NCBI GenBank assembly: GCA_009885955.1
Contig: VFJS01000088.1
Location: 1 to 64,000 of the forward strand
Direction: 5' to 3'
DNA length: 64,000 bases
Origin: Spirochaetia bacterium
GTDB taxonomy: Bacteria; Spirochaetota; UBA4802; UBA5550
The notes beneath the pieces are model-generated. The model saw only the letters and a list, made by a program, of their open reading frames with translations. It had not been told where the DNA came from and made no database searches. Made by a program: the position numbers and the translations under genes. Below, one piece after another: positions 1 to 7,668 of this stretch; the stretch's first letter is position 1, and every line of letters begins with the position of its first letter.

Positions 1-27
1 ATTCGGATTGTTCACTGGTTAGAGTCA

Positions 28-50
28 TCCCTCTCCTGCCAGGAGAGGGA
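28..50. repeat. Perfect 10-bp hairpin of a CCCTCTCC/GGAGAGGG repeat
   Basis: TCCCTCTCCT is followed by a 3-base loop and its exact reverse complement. The flank reads TGAGGGTGAGG. The same words (CCCTCTCCC, GGGAGAGGGG, GGTGAGGGC) recur in the element after lon at 56501-56750, so this is probably the end of another copy cut by the window edge. Confidence 0.55.
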
Positions 51-450
51 CTGAGGGTGAGGTCAAATGGGTTATAATGTCTCAAAAGGTATTCTAAATC
101 TGAGTATTAGAGTTGTTGCTTTTGATATATGGTTTAAATATCTATTAAACCTATGATAATAAAATATTTCACCGATGTTTAAAACAACAAAATCACGGCA
201 AGACCTTATAATAAAATTAGCACTTCATTTTTTTCACATGTTAATGATCTATTATTCAAATCAATATCACACACATTTCACACAGAGAAATGAACGTTCT
301 GAAACACTACAGTACATTCCGAGATATAATAGCAGTAGACTTCAGATTTTAATAGATTTTTATTAAACACTGAATTTGGAATGTACGGAAATACTCTGTA
401 ACATTAGAAGATGTTACCGGACACTGAATTTTGAAGACCTGTAAGATGAA

Positions 451-488
451 TTACGAGTGAAGTGCTTTACCAACTAAGCCAAGCAGGC
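451..488 (-). pseudogene. 5' half of a tRNA-Thr(CGU) gene, remainder missing
   Basis: Read on the minus strand, this begins GCCTGCTTGGC and continues through a D-arm (TTAGTTGGTAAAGC) into an anticodon arm with the loop CTCGTAA, which would be anticodon CGU for threonine. Similarity to a normal tRNA stops at the 3' edge of the anticodon loop. The following bases do not pair with the 5' anticodon strand, and no T-arm or acceptor 3' strand follows within the window. It is therefore a fragment of nucleotides 1-38. Possible origins are a junction left by an integrated element, or decay. It is unlikely to make a working tRNA. Confidence 0.5.
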
Positions 489-699
489 AAGGGTGAATAC
501 TTTTACATAATTAAATGGATGTATTGTTTTTGTAAAGAAATTCATGAAAAAACCTGATTTTTTTTATATGCAGCCATACACTTTATAGATTTTTGTTCAA
601 TTCTAAAAAAATTCTTTGCCGTGTAATAATGGACACTTTTTATTATTACTTTTAATTGACTGTAATCATCTCTTTGCATTGAAATAAAGGCCGGATTGA

Positions 700-1026
700 T
701 TATTTTTTCTTTTTTTTAGTTTTAGTTTCAGGAAGTTCATTAGCGGTAATTCTCATTAATTCACTTATCCATTCCCGATCTTCAAGTTTATCTTTAATAA
801 GGAAACTCATTTTTGCTCCAGGGTATGCTGGTGCTTCAAGAACCTTTCCAATGAATAATTTCCCGCCTGCCGTAGGTTTTACAAAAAGCTGGTTGCCGCA
901 TACGAGGGCAACGACTTTGCCATTGCTATATATTGCATACTCGCCAAACATTTTCCTGTAAGTAATTGTGCCGGCAATATCTATCTGATCGACTATGAAA
1001 TCAATAAAGGCTTTATCCGATGACAT
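700..1026 (-). CDS. TfoX N-terminal domain protein
   Basis: The 108-residue product matches the TfoX/Sxy N-terminal family: KMFGEYAIYSNGKVVALV near residue 25, followed by LFVKPT, a short hydrophobic strand and a helical C-terminus. In enteric bacteria this domain belongs to a competence regulator. Stand-alone copies like this one are common and mostly uncharacterised, so competence should not be assumed. The C-terminus is a run of lysines (KTKKKKK). The start codon lies inside the 3' end of the upstream QueG-like gene (14-base overlap), which suggests coupled translation. Confidence 0.8.
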   Translation of the reverse strand: MSSDKAFIDFIVDQIDIAGTITYRKMFGEYAIYSNGKVVALVCGNQLFVKPTAGGKLFIGKVLEAPAYPGAKMSFLIKDKLEDREWISELMRITANELPETKTKKKKK

Positions 1027-2128
1027 TCTTTTTCCTCATTAATTCATTTTTCAACTTTTCATCCATGACGAATTCCCTCAGGGCATTTTCCGATTCTTCC
1101 CCTCCAATCTGCCCAAGCGCCCATGCGATCATCCCGAGTACTCTGGTATCGTCATTTTCATTGAATGCCTTTATTAAATCAGGAACATATTTTTTATCAA
1201 GGCTGTTGCCCATTACCCGCGCCGTGTTCATCTTCCATTTCCATATACTGTCCGCGGACATGTAGAACATATGGGGATATATTTTCGCGGAAAAATATTC
1301 CCTGTCCATGTGGAGAAGTTTTTTTAAATCAAAATCAGGAGCTTTGGTTAGAACTTTTTCATTGATCGGCATCTCCCGCGCAAGCCAGGCCCTGTTTCTG
1401 GGGCATACGTTCTGGCAGATATCGCAACCGTAGACATACATCCCCATTGGCTCCCTTGATTCCAGAGGAGTAATTTCCCTTCCGAAATATGTCATGTAGG
1501 AGATGCATTTTTTCGGGTCTATTGTCCCGTCCCCTTTCAGGGCCCTTGTCGGGCATGCGGCAACGCAGGCGTTTCTGCACCACTCCGGGCAGCCTATGCC
1601 GCCGGAGGGCTTGTCAGGTTCAAATTCATGGTCGATAAGAATGGCGAACGGCAGAACAAATGAGCTTTTCCCGGCCGCTTTATTTGAAAAGAACAGGCAG
1701 TTCTTCCCGTAATTCCCGAGGCCGGCTCTCGCGGCAGCCACCCGGTACGGGAGATTGGACGGGACTTTTGATTCGATCCCATGATTCCTGAGAAAGTCCC
1801 GGAATTTTTTTATCCGGATAGACAGGCCGTCCTTTGTCACTCGGTCGTCATCAAGATAGCATCTTCCAAAATTATTTTCAAGGGGCATGGGATAAGATTT
1901 GTTAAAGTAATTATCGAGCAGGACAATTATTGTTTTTGCCCCGGGCAGCATATTTTCAGGATCGGTTCCCTGGACAAGGTCAAGTCCGGTTTTTTTGAAG
2001 ATTTCATAGGAATCGCCCATTGATTCGAGCAGCCTCCTCTGATCATGAAAGGGCTCGGCAGATGTAAACCCGATATCGTGAAATCCGATACTGTCAGATT
2101 CCGCTATTATTTCATTTTTATTCAGCAT
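1013..2128 (-). CDS. Epoxyqueuosine reductase (QueG)-like iron-sulfur protein
   Basis: The 371-residue protein has the QueG layout. An N-terminal domain contains RAGLGNYGKN near residue 135. A double [4Fe-4S] ferredoxin-like domain follows, with cysteines in GCPEWCRNACVAACP and GCDICQNVCPRN. A C-terminal HEAT-like helical tail contains MIAWALGQIGGEESENAL. QueG reduces epoxyqueuosine to queuosine in the tRNA wobble position using cobalamin. The first cluster motif is spaced CxxxCxxxCxxxCP rather than the usual CxxCxxCxxxCP, so this may be a paralogue with another substrate. AGGG sits 8 bases before the ATG. The gene overlaps the TfoX-domain gene by 14 bases. Confidence 0.7.
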   Translation of the reverse strand: MLNKNEIIAESDSIGFHDIGFTSAEPFHDQRRLLESMGDSYEIFKKTGLDLVQGTDPENMLPGAKTIIVLLDNYFNKSYPMPLENNFGRCYLDDDRVTKDGLSIRIKKFRDFLRNHGIESKVPSNLPYRVAAARAGLGNYGKNCLFFSNKAAGKSSFVLPFAILIDHEFEPDKPSGGIGCPEWCRNACVAACPTRALKGDGTIDPKKCISYMTYFGREITPLESREPMGMYVYGCDICQNVCPRNRAWLAREMPINEKVLTKAPDFDLKKLLHMDREYFSAKIYPHMFYMSADSIWKWKMNTARVMGNSLDKKYVPDLIKAFNENDDTRVLGMIAWALGQIGGEESENALREFVMDEKLKNELMRKKNVIG

Positions 2129-2261
2129 ATGATTAACCCTTGATCATTAATATTAGAAAAATTTTTATCAACTCAATAATCTGAAGGTGATTCTGGTTTG
2201 AGCCTTGCAGGAATTGAATCTGCAACACTTTTCTGTCAAATGATAAATTTCTGGCGCTGTA

Positions 2262-3053
2262 TTAAAATGCGCTGTCTCCTTTATTAAGTCCCGTCAGCTC
2301 GGGCATCCCGGGCAGAACTTCGCCATTGAGGCTTTTTATCAGCATGTCCATGACTTCTATTGTTATTTCCTTGAAGGCAGCGACCATTTTTTCCTTTTTG
2401 ATTTTGTCAGCACTGGCCTCTTCCCCGAGATACCTGTTTTTTTTATCGAAAGCTATAATATACTCCTGCCAGACTGTTTCCTCTGTACCCGCGTGCTTGA
2501 TCCTGCCGATGAGCATGATAAAGGGGCGATAATATTTTCTGAAGCCCACCTGTTCCGACCCCGCACGTACCCCAAGCCCGTAACTGATCTTGAAGGCAGC
2601 CACATATTCATCGGGCTTCAGCGCCTTTCCCGGCGATTTCCCCTCTTTTTTATCGGGAATGATAAATTCCCCTATCTGAGCCGCCCTCCCGGTATTTTTT
2701 TCCATGACAATCTTCAGTAATTTTGATTTTTCTATATTCTGCCTGAACTGGCCGTCAAAATACGCCGTCACATCAAAATCGCCCAGAAGTTTTTCAAAGT
2801 TGCCGCTCTCGATCCTTGCGCTTTTCCGCTGGTCATAATTCATGACCAGGTATTGCAGCCCGAATCCTCCGATAAATTGAAAAGCAATCTCCTTGCCCAT
2901 GAACCTCTCCTGAAAATATGTCTTGGAGTACAGAATTGCCGAGGCGGTGCGATTTTTCTCTTTCAGAGATTGTTCCTGCATCCTGATGCTGCTCAAGGAA
3001 CAGGCCGTGAAAAGAGAAATAATGGTTATACCGAGAATGGATATCCTTTTCAT
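2262..3053 (-). CDS. Lipoprotein of unknown function
   Basis: A 263-residue product. It starts with a short basic stretch and hydrophobic core (MKRISILGITIISLFTAC) ending in a lipobox, so it is probably lipid-anchored. The mature part mixes charged helices and strands, with no motif I recognise. A strong AGGAGG ribosome site lies 9-10 bases before the ATG. It stands alone, divergent from the DUF4395 gene and separated by 134 bases from the QueG-like gene downstream. Confidence 0.7.
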   Translation of the reverse strand: MKRISILGITIISLFTACSLSSIRMQEQSLKEKNRTASAILYSKTYFQERFMGKEIAFQFIGGFGLQYLVMNYDQRKSARIESGNFEKLLGDFDVTAYFDGQFRQNIEKSKLLKIVMEKNTGRAAQIGEFIIPDKKEGKSPGKALKPDEYVAAFKISYGLGVRAGSEQVGFRKYYRPFIMLIGRIKHAGTEETVWQEYIIAFDKKNRYLGEEASADKIKKEKMVAAFKEITIEVMDMLIKSLNGEVLPGMPELTGLNKGDSAF

Positions 3054-3522
3054 AAAAATATGCCCTCCTGATTATTTAATGACTATCATTATCATAATAC
3101 AACTTACTACATATAGTAAGTCCCCGAATCTCCATGAATGTGCCTCCAATTAACCTTTATGTCAATCAATTTTTGTCATTCATTTTAAAGGGACTCCATG
3201 TTTCCATCAATGCTATAATCCCTGATTCTGTTCTGCAAACCATGTCTTAACAGGCAGCTTTTCGATCTGAAAATGTCAGTGATTATGATATGACCCTGTC
3301 TTATTTTAATCAATCATTACCAGCAAAATCCGGATGAAATTATGCTTTTTGATTTGACTTTTAACGAGGGAAGTTTGCTTTTAAACCTGCTCTCTAAGAT
3401 GTGATGGGTACAGCTGAGTGTATCGGAACTGAAATAAGCCTATGCTGCTATCTGTTGTTTTTCAAATATCAACATTTCCTGAAGCGGGAAAATCTGACAA
3501 AGTTTTTTAAATGGAGTATAGA
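3054..3522. other. Divergent intergenic region
   Basis: About 470 bases between the minus-strand lipoprotein gene and the plus-strand DUF4395 gene. It must hold both promoters. I see AT-rich sequence but no clear -35/-10 pair, hairpin or repeat that I can defend. Confidence 0.4.
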
Positions 3523-4011
3523 ATGAATAAAATTATAAAATTTGGAGAAGATGTTGAAGGATATAATATCCCTGTATTAAATGAACGGGAAATACGGGCA
3601 TCAGCAGGCATACTCTTTTTAGTTGTTTTTATCTCTTTAATGCAAATCATATTTAATGGGAATTTTTTACTGATCAAGTATGTTATAACGCTATTCCTTG
3701 CGGATTTCATAATTCGTGTCTTTGTTAATCCTAAATTTTCTCCTACATTGATAATCGGGCGATTGATAGTGAGGAATCAGGTACCCGAATATGTCGGTGC
3801 TCAGCAAAAAAAGTTTGCATGGATCATAGGTATAGCTATGGCAGCTATTATGTTCATATTTATGGTTGTAGTAAATGCATATAGCCCGATAACGGGTATT
3901 ATCTGCCTGATTTGTCTTATATTTTTATTCTTTGAATCAGCCTTTGGTATTTGTTTGGGATGTAAATTTTATTCAATATTTTATAAAGAAAAGGCTCAAT
4001 ACGCCAATTAA
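3523..4011 (+). CDS. DUF4395 membrane protein
   Basis: A 162-residue integral membrane protein. It begins with a short cytoplasmic stretch containing NEREIRASAG, followed by about four hydrophobic helices, and ends with the family signature CLGCKFYSIFY. The DUF4395 family is of unknown function. I chose the second ATG, because GGAG lies 7 bases before it; the first in-frame ATG at 3511 is part of that ribosome site. rlmA starts 19 bases after the stop, so the two may be cotranscribed. Confidence 0.75.
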   Translation: MNKIIKFGEDVEGYNIPVLNEREIRASAGILFLVVFISLMQIIFNGNFLLIKYVITLFLADFIIRVFVNPKFSPTLIIGRLIVRNQVPEYVGAQQKKFAWIIGIAMAAIMFIFMVVVNAYSPITGIICLICLIFLFFESAFGICLGCKFYSIFYKEKAQYAN

Positions 4012-4030
4012 CTACTGGAGAGTATTTCCT

Positions 4031-4888
4031 TTGCAACATTCAATTGTTGATTCAAATGACCTGTATGTATGCCCGGTTTGTAACAGATCATTACAGCGGG
4101 ATCAATCAGGTAAAAGCTATACCTGTCAGAAACAACACAGCTTTGATCTGGCTAAAGAAGGATATCTGAATCTTTTACCGGTACAACATAAACATTCCAA
4201 AGAGCCCGGTGATAGCAAAGAAATGATAATTGCAAGGGGAGAGTTTTTAGAGGCCGGTTTTTATGACCCGATGATCGAAGCCGTGGCGGTGATGTTCAAT
4301 ACAATTAAAACAGAAGATCAGGGTATGCGTATTCTGGATCTGGGTTGTGGTGAAGGTTATTACTGCCGGAAAATCGCCTCTTATTGCCATTTTGGTGAAC
4401 AGATTATTTTACATGGCATTGATATTTCTAAGTTCGCCATATCCTCAGCCGCAAAAAAACAACCCGATGCCCGATTTATTGTCGCCAGTTCAAAACGATT
4501 GCCATACCCGGATCAGTATTTTGATTTTGTGCTGATAATATTTGCTCCATCAGATGACGATGAACTTAAGAGGGTACTGAAATCTGCCGGACACCTGCTC
4601 ATAGTGACTGCAGGCCCGCGTCATCTATGGCAGTTAAAAGAATTAATCTATACCGAGGTAAAAGAACATACAACAGGGAGTCTGTTACCTCAGGGCTTTA
4701 AACTTTTGACTGAACAATGGTTCAGTTTTAAAATTACTCCGAATCCCCGGCAAAGGATGGCTCTTTTGCAGATGACTCCTTTTGTATGGAGAGCCAGTGA
4801 AATCGTTCAGCAATCCATCCATAATGCTTCTGAACTCGAAATTGAAATCGATTTTATTTTGACCATGGCAATAAGATCAGCTGAATAA
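4031..4888 (+). CDS. rlmA: 23S rRNA (guanine-N1)-methyltransferase RlmA
   Basis: A 285-residue product with the RlmA layout. An N-terminal zinc ribbon (CPVC, then CQKQH) is followed by the family stretch FDLAKEGYLNLLP, and then a class I SAM-binding fold with DLGCGEGYYCRK. Known members methylate N1 of G745 or G748 in domain II of 23S rRNA. A longer open frame begins at an ATG at 3932 inside the DUF4395 gene, but that leader is not family-like. A TTG at 4031 has GGAG(AG) 8 bases upstream and gives the usual length (E. coli RlmA is 269 residues), so I place the start there. A bidirectional terminator follows. Confidence 0.85.
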   Translation: MQHSIVDSNDLYVCPVCNRSLQRDQSGKSYTCQKQHSFDLAKEGYLNLLPVQHKHSKEPGDSKEMIIARGEFLEAGFYDPMIEAVAVMFNTIKTEDQGMRILDLGCGEGYYCRKIASYCHFGEQIILHGIDISKFAISSAAKKQPDARFIVASSKRLPYPDQYFDFVLIIFAPSDDDELKRVLKSAGHLLIVTAGPRHLWQLKELIYTEVKEHTTGSLLPQGFKLLTEQWFSFKITPNPRQRMALLQMTPFVWRASEIVQQSIHNASELEIEIDFILTMAIRSAE

Positions 4889-4951
4889 CAGTTTGTTTAA
4901 CCGATAAACTTCATTTCACCACTGTCCTGCCATCCATTCCCTTGAATTCAT

Positions 4952-4997
4952 ATAGTACCGTTGAGCCTCTCTTCGAAATGAGGCTCAACGGTACTAT
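4952..4997. terminator. Bidirectional hairpin terminator
   Basis: A perfect 18-bp stem (ATAGTACCGTTGAGCCTC and its complement) with a 10-base loop. It lies between the convergent rlmA (stop 4888) and the 57-residue gene (stop 5010). Short T runs follow on the plus side and AT-rich sequence on the other, which suits termination from both directions. Confidence 0.75.
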
Positions 4998-5009
4998 TTC
5001 AGATTGAAA

Positions 5010-5183
5010 TTATTTTTTTTTCACAACCTTCTTCTTGGGGACAACTTTAGCTTTAAGAGCAGGAATAGATTTGTTAATTTGAATTAAATCCTGTTTTAAT
5101 TTTTTTAGTTCCGTGTCGATATTTTTGATTCTCACAATGGTTCTTTTCTCAGATAACAGAAGTTGTTTTAACGTTTTTGCCAT
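5010..5183 (-). CDS. Small basic helical protein (57 aa)
   Basis: Reads ATG to TAA on the minus strand, with AAAAGGAG placed 7 bases before the ATG. The product begins MAKTLKQLLLSEKRTI, continues as an amphipathic, probably coiled-coil helix (DTELKKLKQDLIQINK), and ends in a lysine/valine-rich tail (PKKKVVKKK). The composition suggests nucleic-acid or ribosome binding, but I do not recognise a family. The strong ribosome site and the hairpin just past its stop support a real gene. Confidence 0.65.
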   Translation of the reverse strand: MAKTLKQLLLSEKRTIVRIKNIDTELKKLKQDLIQINKSIPALKAKVVPKKKVVKKK

Positions 5184-5436
5184 TAGAGGCTCCTTTTAAT
5201 TTTATTTAAACTTTATGATACTGAATATATTCTAAATACAGGGATAAATAAATCAAGACATTTTTTTAAGAACTCATGGCAACATCATGAAGCGGTACCT
5301 CTCTGCAAATTCCCTTCGGGAAATATTCATTTATTTACATATTAAAATCCCGGTTCAAATGGTAAAATAATCAATCTTAACGTTATATCCTTCGATAATC
5401 ATGTAGAGAAGCATATTAAGAATATAGGAGTATAAA

Positions 5437-6060
5437 ATGTTCCATATCCAGGGACTGGACGGTGTTGAATTCAACATACCGCTTGAGGACCTTAAAAATA
5501 ATGAGAGAGTTGGTAAACTCGTAAAAAGCTACGCCATAAGGAAAATAATTGAAAAGAAAAATGGAGATGTTGTTGATAACAGGATATCTCATGGAGTAAA
5601 GGCTTATAAAGATTCGATTAAAATAAACAATGACAGAGAACCCATCCTGCATGCTTTCACAATAATGAAATCACCGGTAATAACGCTCAATTCTGAAATG
5701 AGTATTGGAGATGCATGGAATAATTTTAAAGAGAGGGAAGTGAGTCATATGCCTGTTCTGTCAAAGGAAAATAAAATAGCAGGTATCATAACAGATAAGG
5801 ACATTCTAAAATCACTGTGTATTATTGACTGTAATGAAAACACGATAGCTGATAAAACAGTTAAGGATATAATGACAAAAGAAGTAATTACCACGGGCAG
5901 GCTCACAGATATCCGTCGAGTTGCCAAAGCCATGTTTGATAATCATATAGGCGCTATGCCAATTGTCAATGATGCTTCTGGTGAGCTTCTGGGGATTATC
6001 ACCAGAAGCGATATTCTTTATGCCCTGGTAAACTACCCTCCCTTGAGCCTGTGGGTATAA
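5437..6060 (+). CDS. CBS-domain pair protein
   Basis: A 207-residue soluble protein. Residues 1-65 form an N-terminal segment of unknown role. Two CBS domains follow at about 72-135 (IMKSPVITLNSEMSIGDAW, HMPVLSKENKIAGIITDKDIL) and 142-200 (IMTKEVITTGRLTDIRRVA, AMPIVNDASGELLGIITRSDIL). CBS pairs bind adenosyl nucleotides or act as regulatory sensors. There is no fused effector domain here, so the partner is unknown. TAGGAG lies 7 bases before the ATG. The gene stands alone. Confidence 0.8.
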   Translation: MFHIQGLDGVEFNIPLEDLKNNERVGKLVKSYAIRKIIEKKNGDVVDNRISHGVKAYKDSIKINNDREPILHAFTIMKSPVITLNSEMSIGDAWNNFKEREVSHMPVLSKENKIAGIITDKDILKSLCIIDCNENTIADKTVKDIMTKEVITTGRLTDIRRVAKAMFDNHIGAMPIVNDASGELLGIITRSDILYALVNYPPLSLWV

Positions 6061-6320
6061 AAAGGATGCATAGCATCTTTTCTTCCATATTAGAAATTAG
6101 AAACATTTTCAAATTAAAATTTTATTGACAACTTTAGAGAAAACAGCCTATTTCTACCTGTTATTCTAAATGATGAAGAGGTCTCTTGGCTGATGATAAA
6201 GTATCTGACGCATGGAAATTGCCTGCAGATATACATCTCGACTGTAATCTGAGGCTCTGGTGATGGAAGTGCCTGCTATGACCATTGAATAACAAATAAT
6301 TAATTCGGCGAGGTGGAAGC

Positions 6321-7358
6321 ATGATTGATTTAAAACCCCTGTATGAAAAAACATATATGCTGGATTCTCTCGGCAACAGGCTTGAACAGACCATTGAACA
6401 CCGCCGGGACCCGCTCTCTATGAACGTGGCATCCATTAACAGCGTCCTGGGGGAGAAGGCAAAGGCCTTTCTCGGTTCAGCCGACATCGAGATGATAACC
6501 GACCTCCAGGAAAAGACAAAACTCACGTGCCCATTCTGCAGCGCCGCGGAAAAAGGGACCAGATTCATGCCTGAATTTGCCGCAGAAGGCCAGTTGAAGG
6601 TAGGGAATTCCATAGCCATGCCGAACCTCTTCTCGAAATGCACCTATGATTCAGTGGTGATCATCAACCATAAGCAGCACACCCTGTTCCCGTCGCAGAT
6701 TTCAGAAAAGGATTTTGCCAGCGCCATAAAGGCGGCGGTGGAGATCATACGCAGGGCTGCCGGGCAGGACCGGTCACTTGTCCATCATGTACTGGGGATG
6801 AACTTTCTCAATCCAGGCGGCTCCAGCGTGCCCCATCCCCATTTCCAGGTACATGTCAGGAGCATGGCCTATTCAGGCATTGAACGGGTGATGAAGCAGA
6901 GCGCCGATTTTTATCAGACAAATAAAAAAAATTACTGGAGACTGCTGATGGATGTAGAGAGGCAGATCGGATCCAGATATATCGGAAAGACGGGGAGCGT
7001 TGAATGGGTTGCAGCCTATGCCCCGTATCATCAGAAGGAGATATGGGGCGTATTGCCGGGGAAAGGGAGCCTTGGTGAAATTGACGATGACGAGGCCGAT
7101 GCATTCGGATTGGGGATAGCCCGGGTTGCCGGATTTTATGAAAGTATCGGCTCCCATGCCTTCACGCTGGCTTTTTTTTCAAGCCCGAAAACAGGTGAAG
7201 GCGGACATTACGCCCTCCATGTAAAAATATGTACCCGGCCCGCCTTCAAGCCCCTGTACGCCAATTACGACACATGGTTCACGCCCCTTTACCTGGGAGA
7301 TGAAGTTCACACCGAGGCCCCGGAGAAGTATGCGGAAAAGCTCAGGGAAAAGTTTTAA
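6321..7358 (+). CDS. Galactose-1-phosphate uridylyltransferase-like protein
   Basis: A 345-residue protein in the GalT branch of the HIT superfamily. A CPFC zinc-type motif lies near residue 73. The HIT core VPHPHFQVHV lies near residue 174, where the histidines of HPHxQ would carry the nucleotidyl intermediate in the family. A second HIT-like half contains HYALHVKI near residue 293. The length matches GalT (about 348). Other Leloir genes (galK, galE) are not nearby, so a different sugar phosphate is possible. GAGGTGG precedes the ATG by 4-5 bases. Confidence 0.65.
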   Translation: MIDLKPLYEKTYMLDSLGNRLEQTIEHRRDPLSMNVASINSVLGEKAKAFLGSADIEMITDLQEKTKLTCPFCSAAEKGTRFMPEFAAEGQLKVGNSIAMPNLFSKCTYDSVVIINHKQHTLFPSQISEKDFASAIKAAVEIIRRAAGQDRSLVHHVLGMNFLNPGGSSVPHPHFQVHVRSMAYSGIERVMKQSADFYQTNKKNYWRLLMDVERQIGSRYIGKTGSVEWVAAYAPYHQKEIWGVLPGKGSLGEIDDDEADAFGLGIARVAGFYESIGSHAFTLAFFSSPKTGEGGHYALHVKICTRPAFKPLYANYDTWFTPLYLGDEVHTEAPEKYAEKLREKF

Positions 7359-7668
7359 CATACCCGATTCAATAATTGAACAATAATAAATAAATTTATT
7401 GTTTATTCGGAAAAATTTTAATATAATACAGTTGTCGGATATTTATGATGATTCAGGAATATCTGACATGATTGAAATCAATGATTTTAAATGAAAAAGG
7501 GCAATCCTACTATTTTTATATGAATTTTTAAAAAAGCATTATTACGGATCACCAGCTTTGCGACATATGGATATAGCGCCAATAAAGGATGCTGCATGAC
7601 TCTGACAAATAAATAATTACATCGATTGCAGCTGCAATCGAATAGTATGTATCCAGGATGATGAAAAT
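7359..7668. other. Upstream region of the first sensor kinase
   Basis: About 310 AT-rich bases. An imperfect AT-only hairpin (near 7383-7406) just after the GalT-like gene may help termination. A perfect palindrome close to the kinase start is listed separately. Nothing else is evident. Confidence 0.4.
7623..7640. promoter_or_regulatory. Perfect 18-bp palindrome, possible operator
   Basis: CGATTGCAGCTGCAATCG is an exact palindrome ending 28 bases before the start of the hybrid kinase gene. Its place in the 5' leader and its unbroken dyad fit a site for a dimeric repressor or regulator. No binding protein can be named from the sequence. Confidence 0.4.

Larger units (their letters stand above)
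1..699. other. Gene-free left edge of the window
   Basis: About 700 bases with no convincing gene. The stretch is AT-rich. It holds a short perfect hairpin near base 40, half of a tRNA-Thr-like sequence on the minus strand, and two copies of an ACTGAATTT-type motif near 367 and 423. A 63-codon open frame at 175-366 lacks a ribosome site and a recognisable composition, so I do not call it. The next gene on this side is the TfoX-domain gene, whose stop lies at base 700. Confidence 0.6.

Noticed and set aside
175-366. 63-codon plus-strand open frame at the left edge
   Set aside because: AT-rich, no ribosome site, no protein-like conservation pattern.
3932-4030. N-terminal extension of RlmA from the upstream ATG
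   Set aside because: It lies in the DUF4395 gene, has no ribosome site, and is not family-like; the TTG at 4031 fits.
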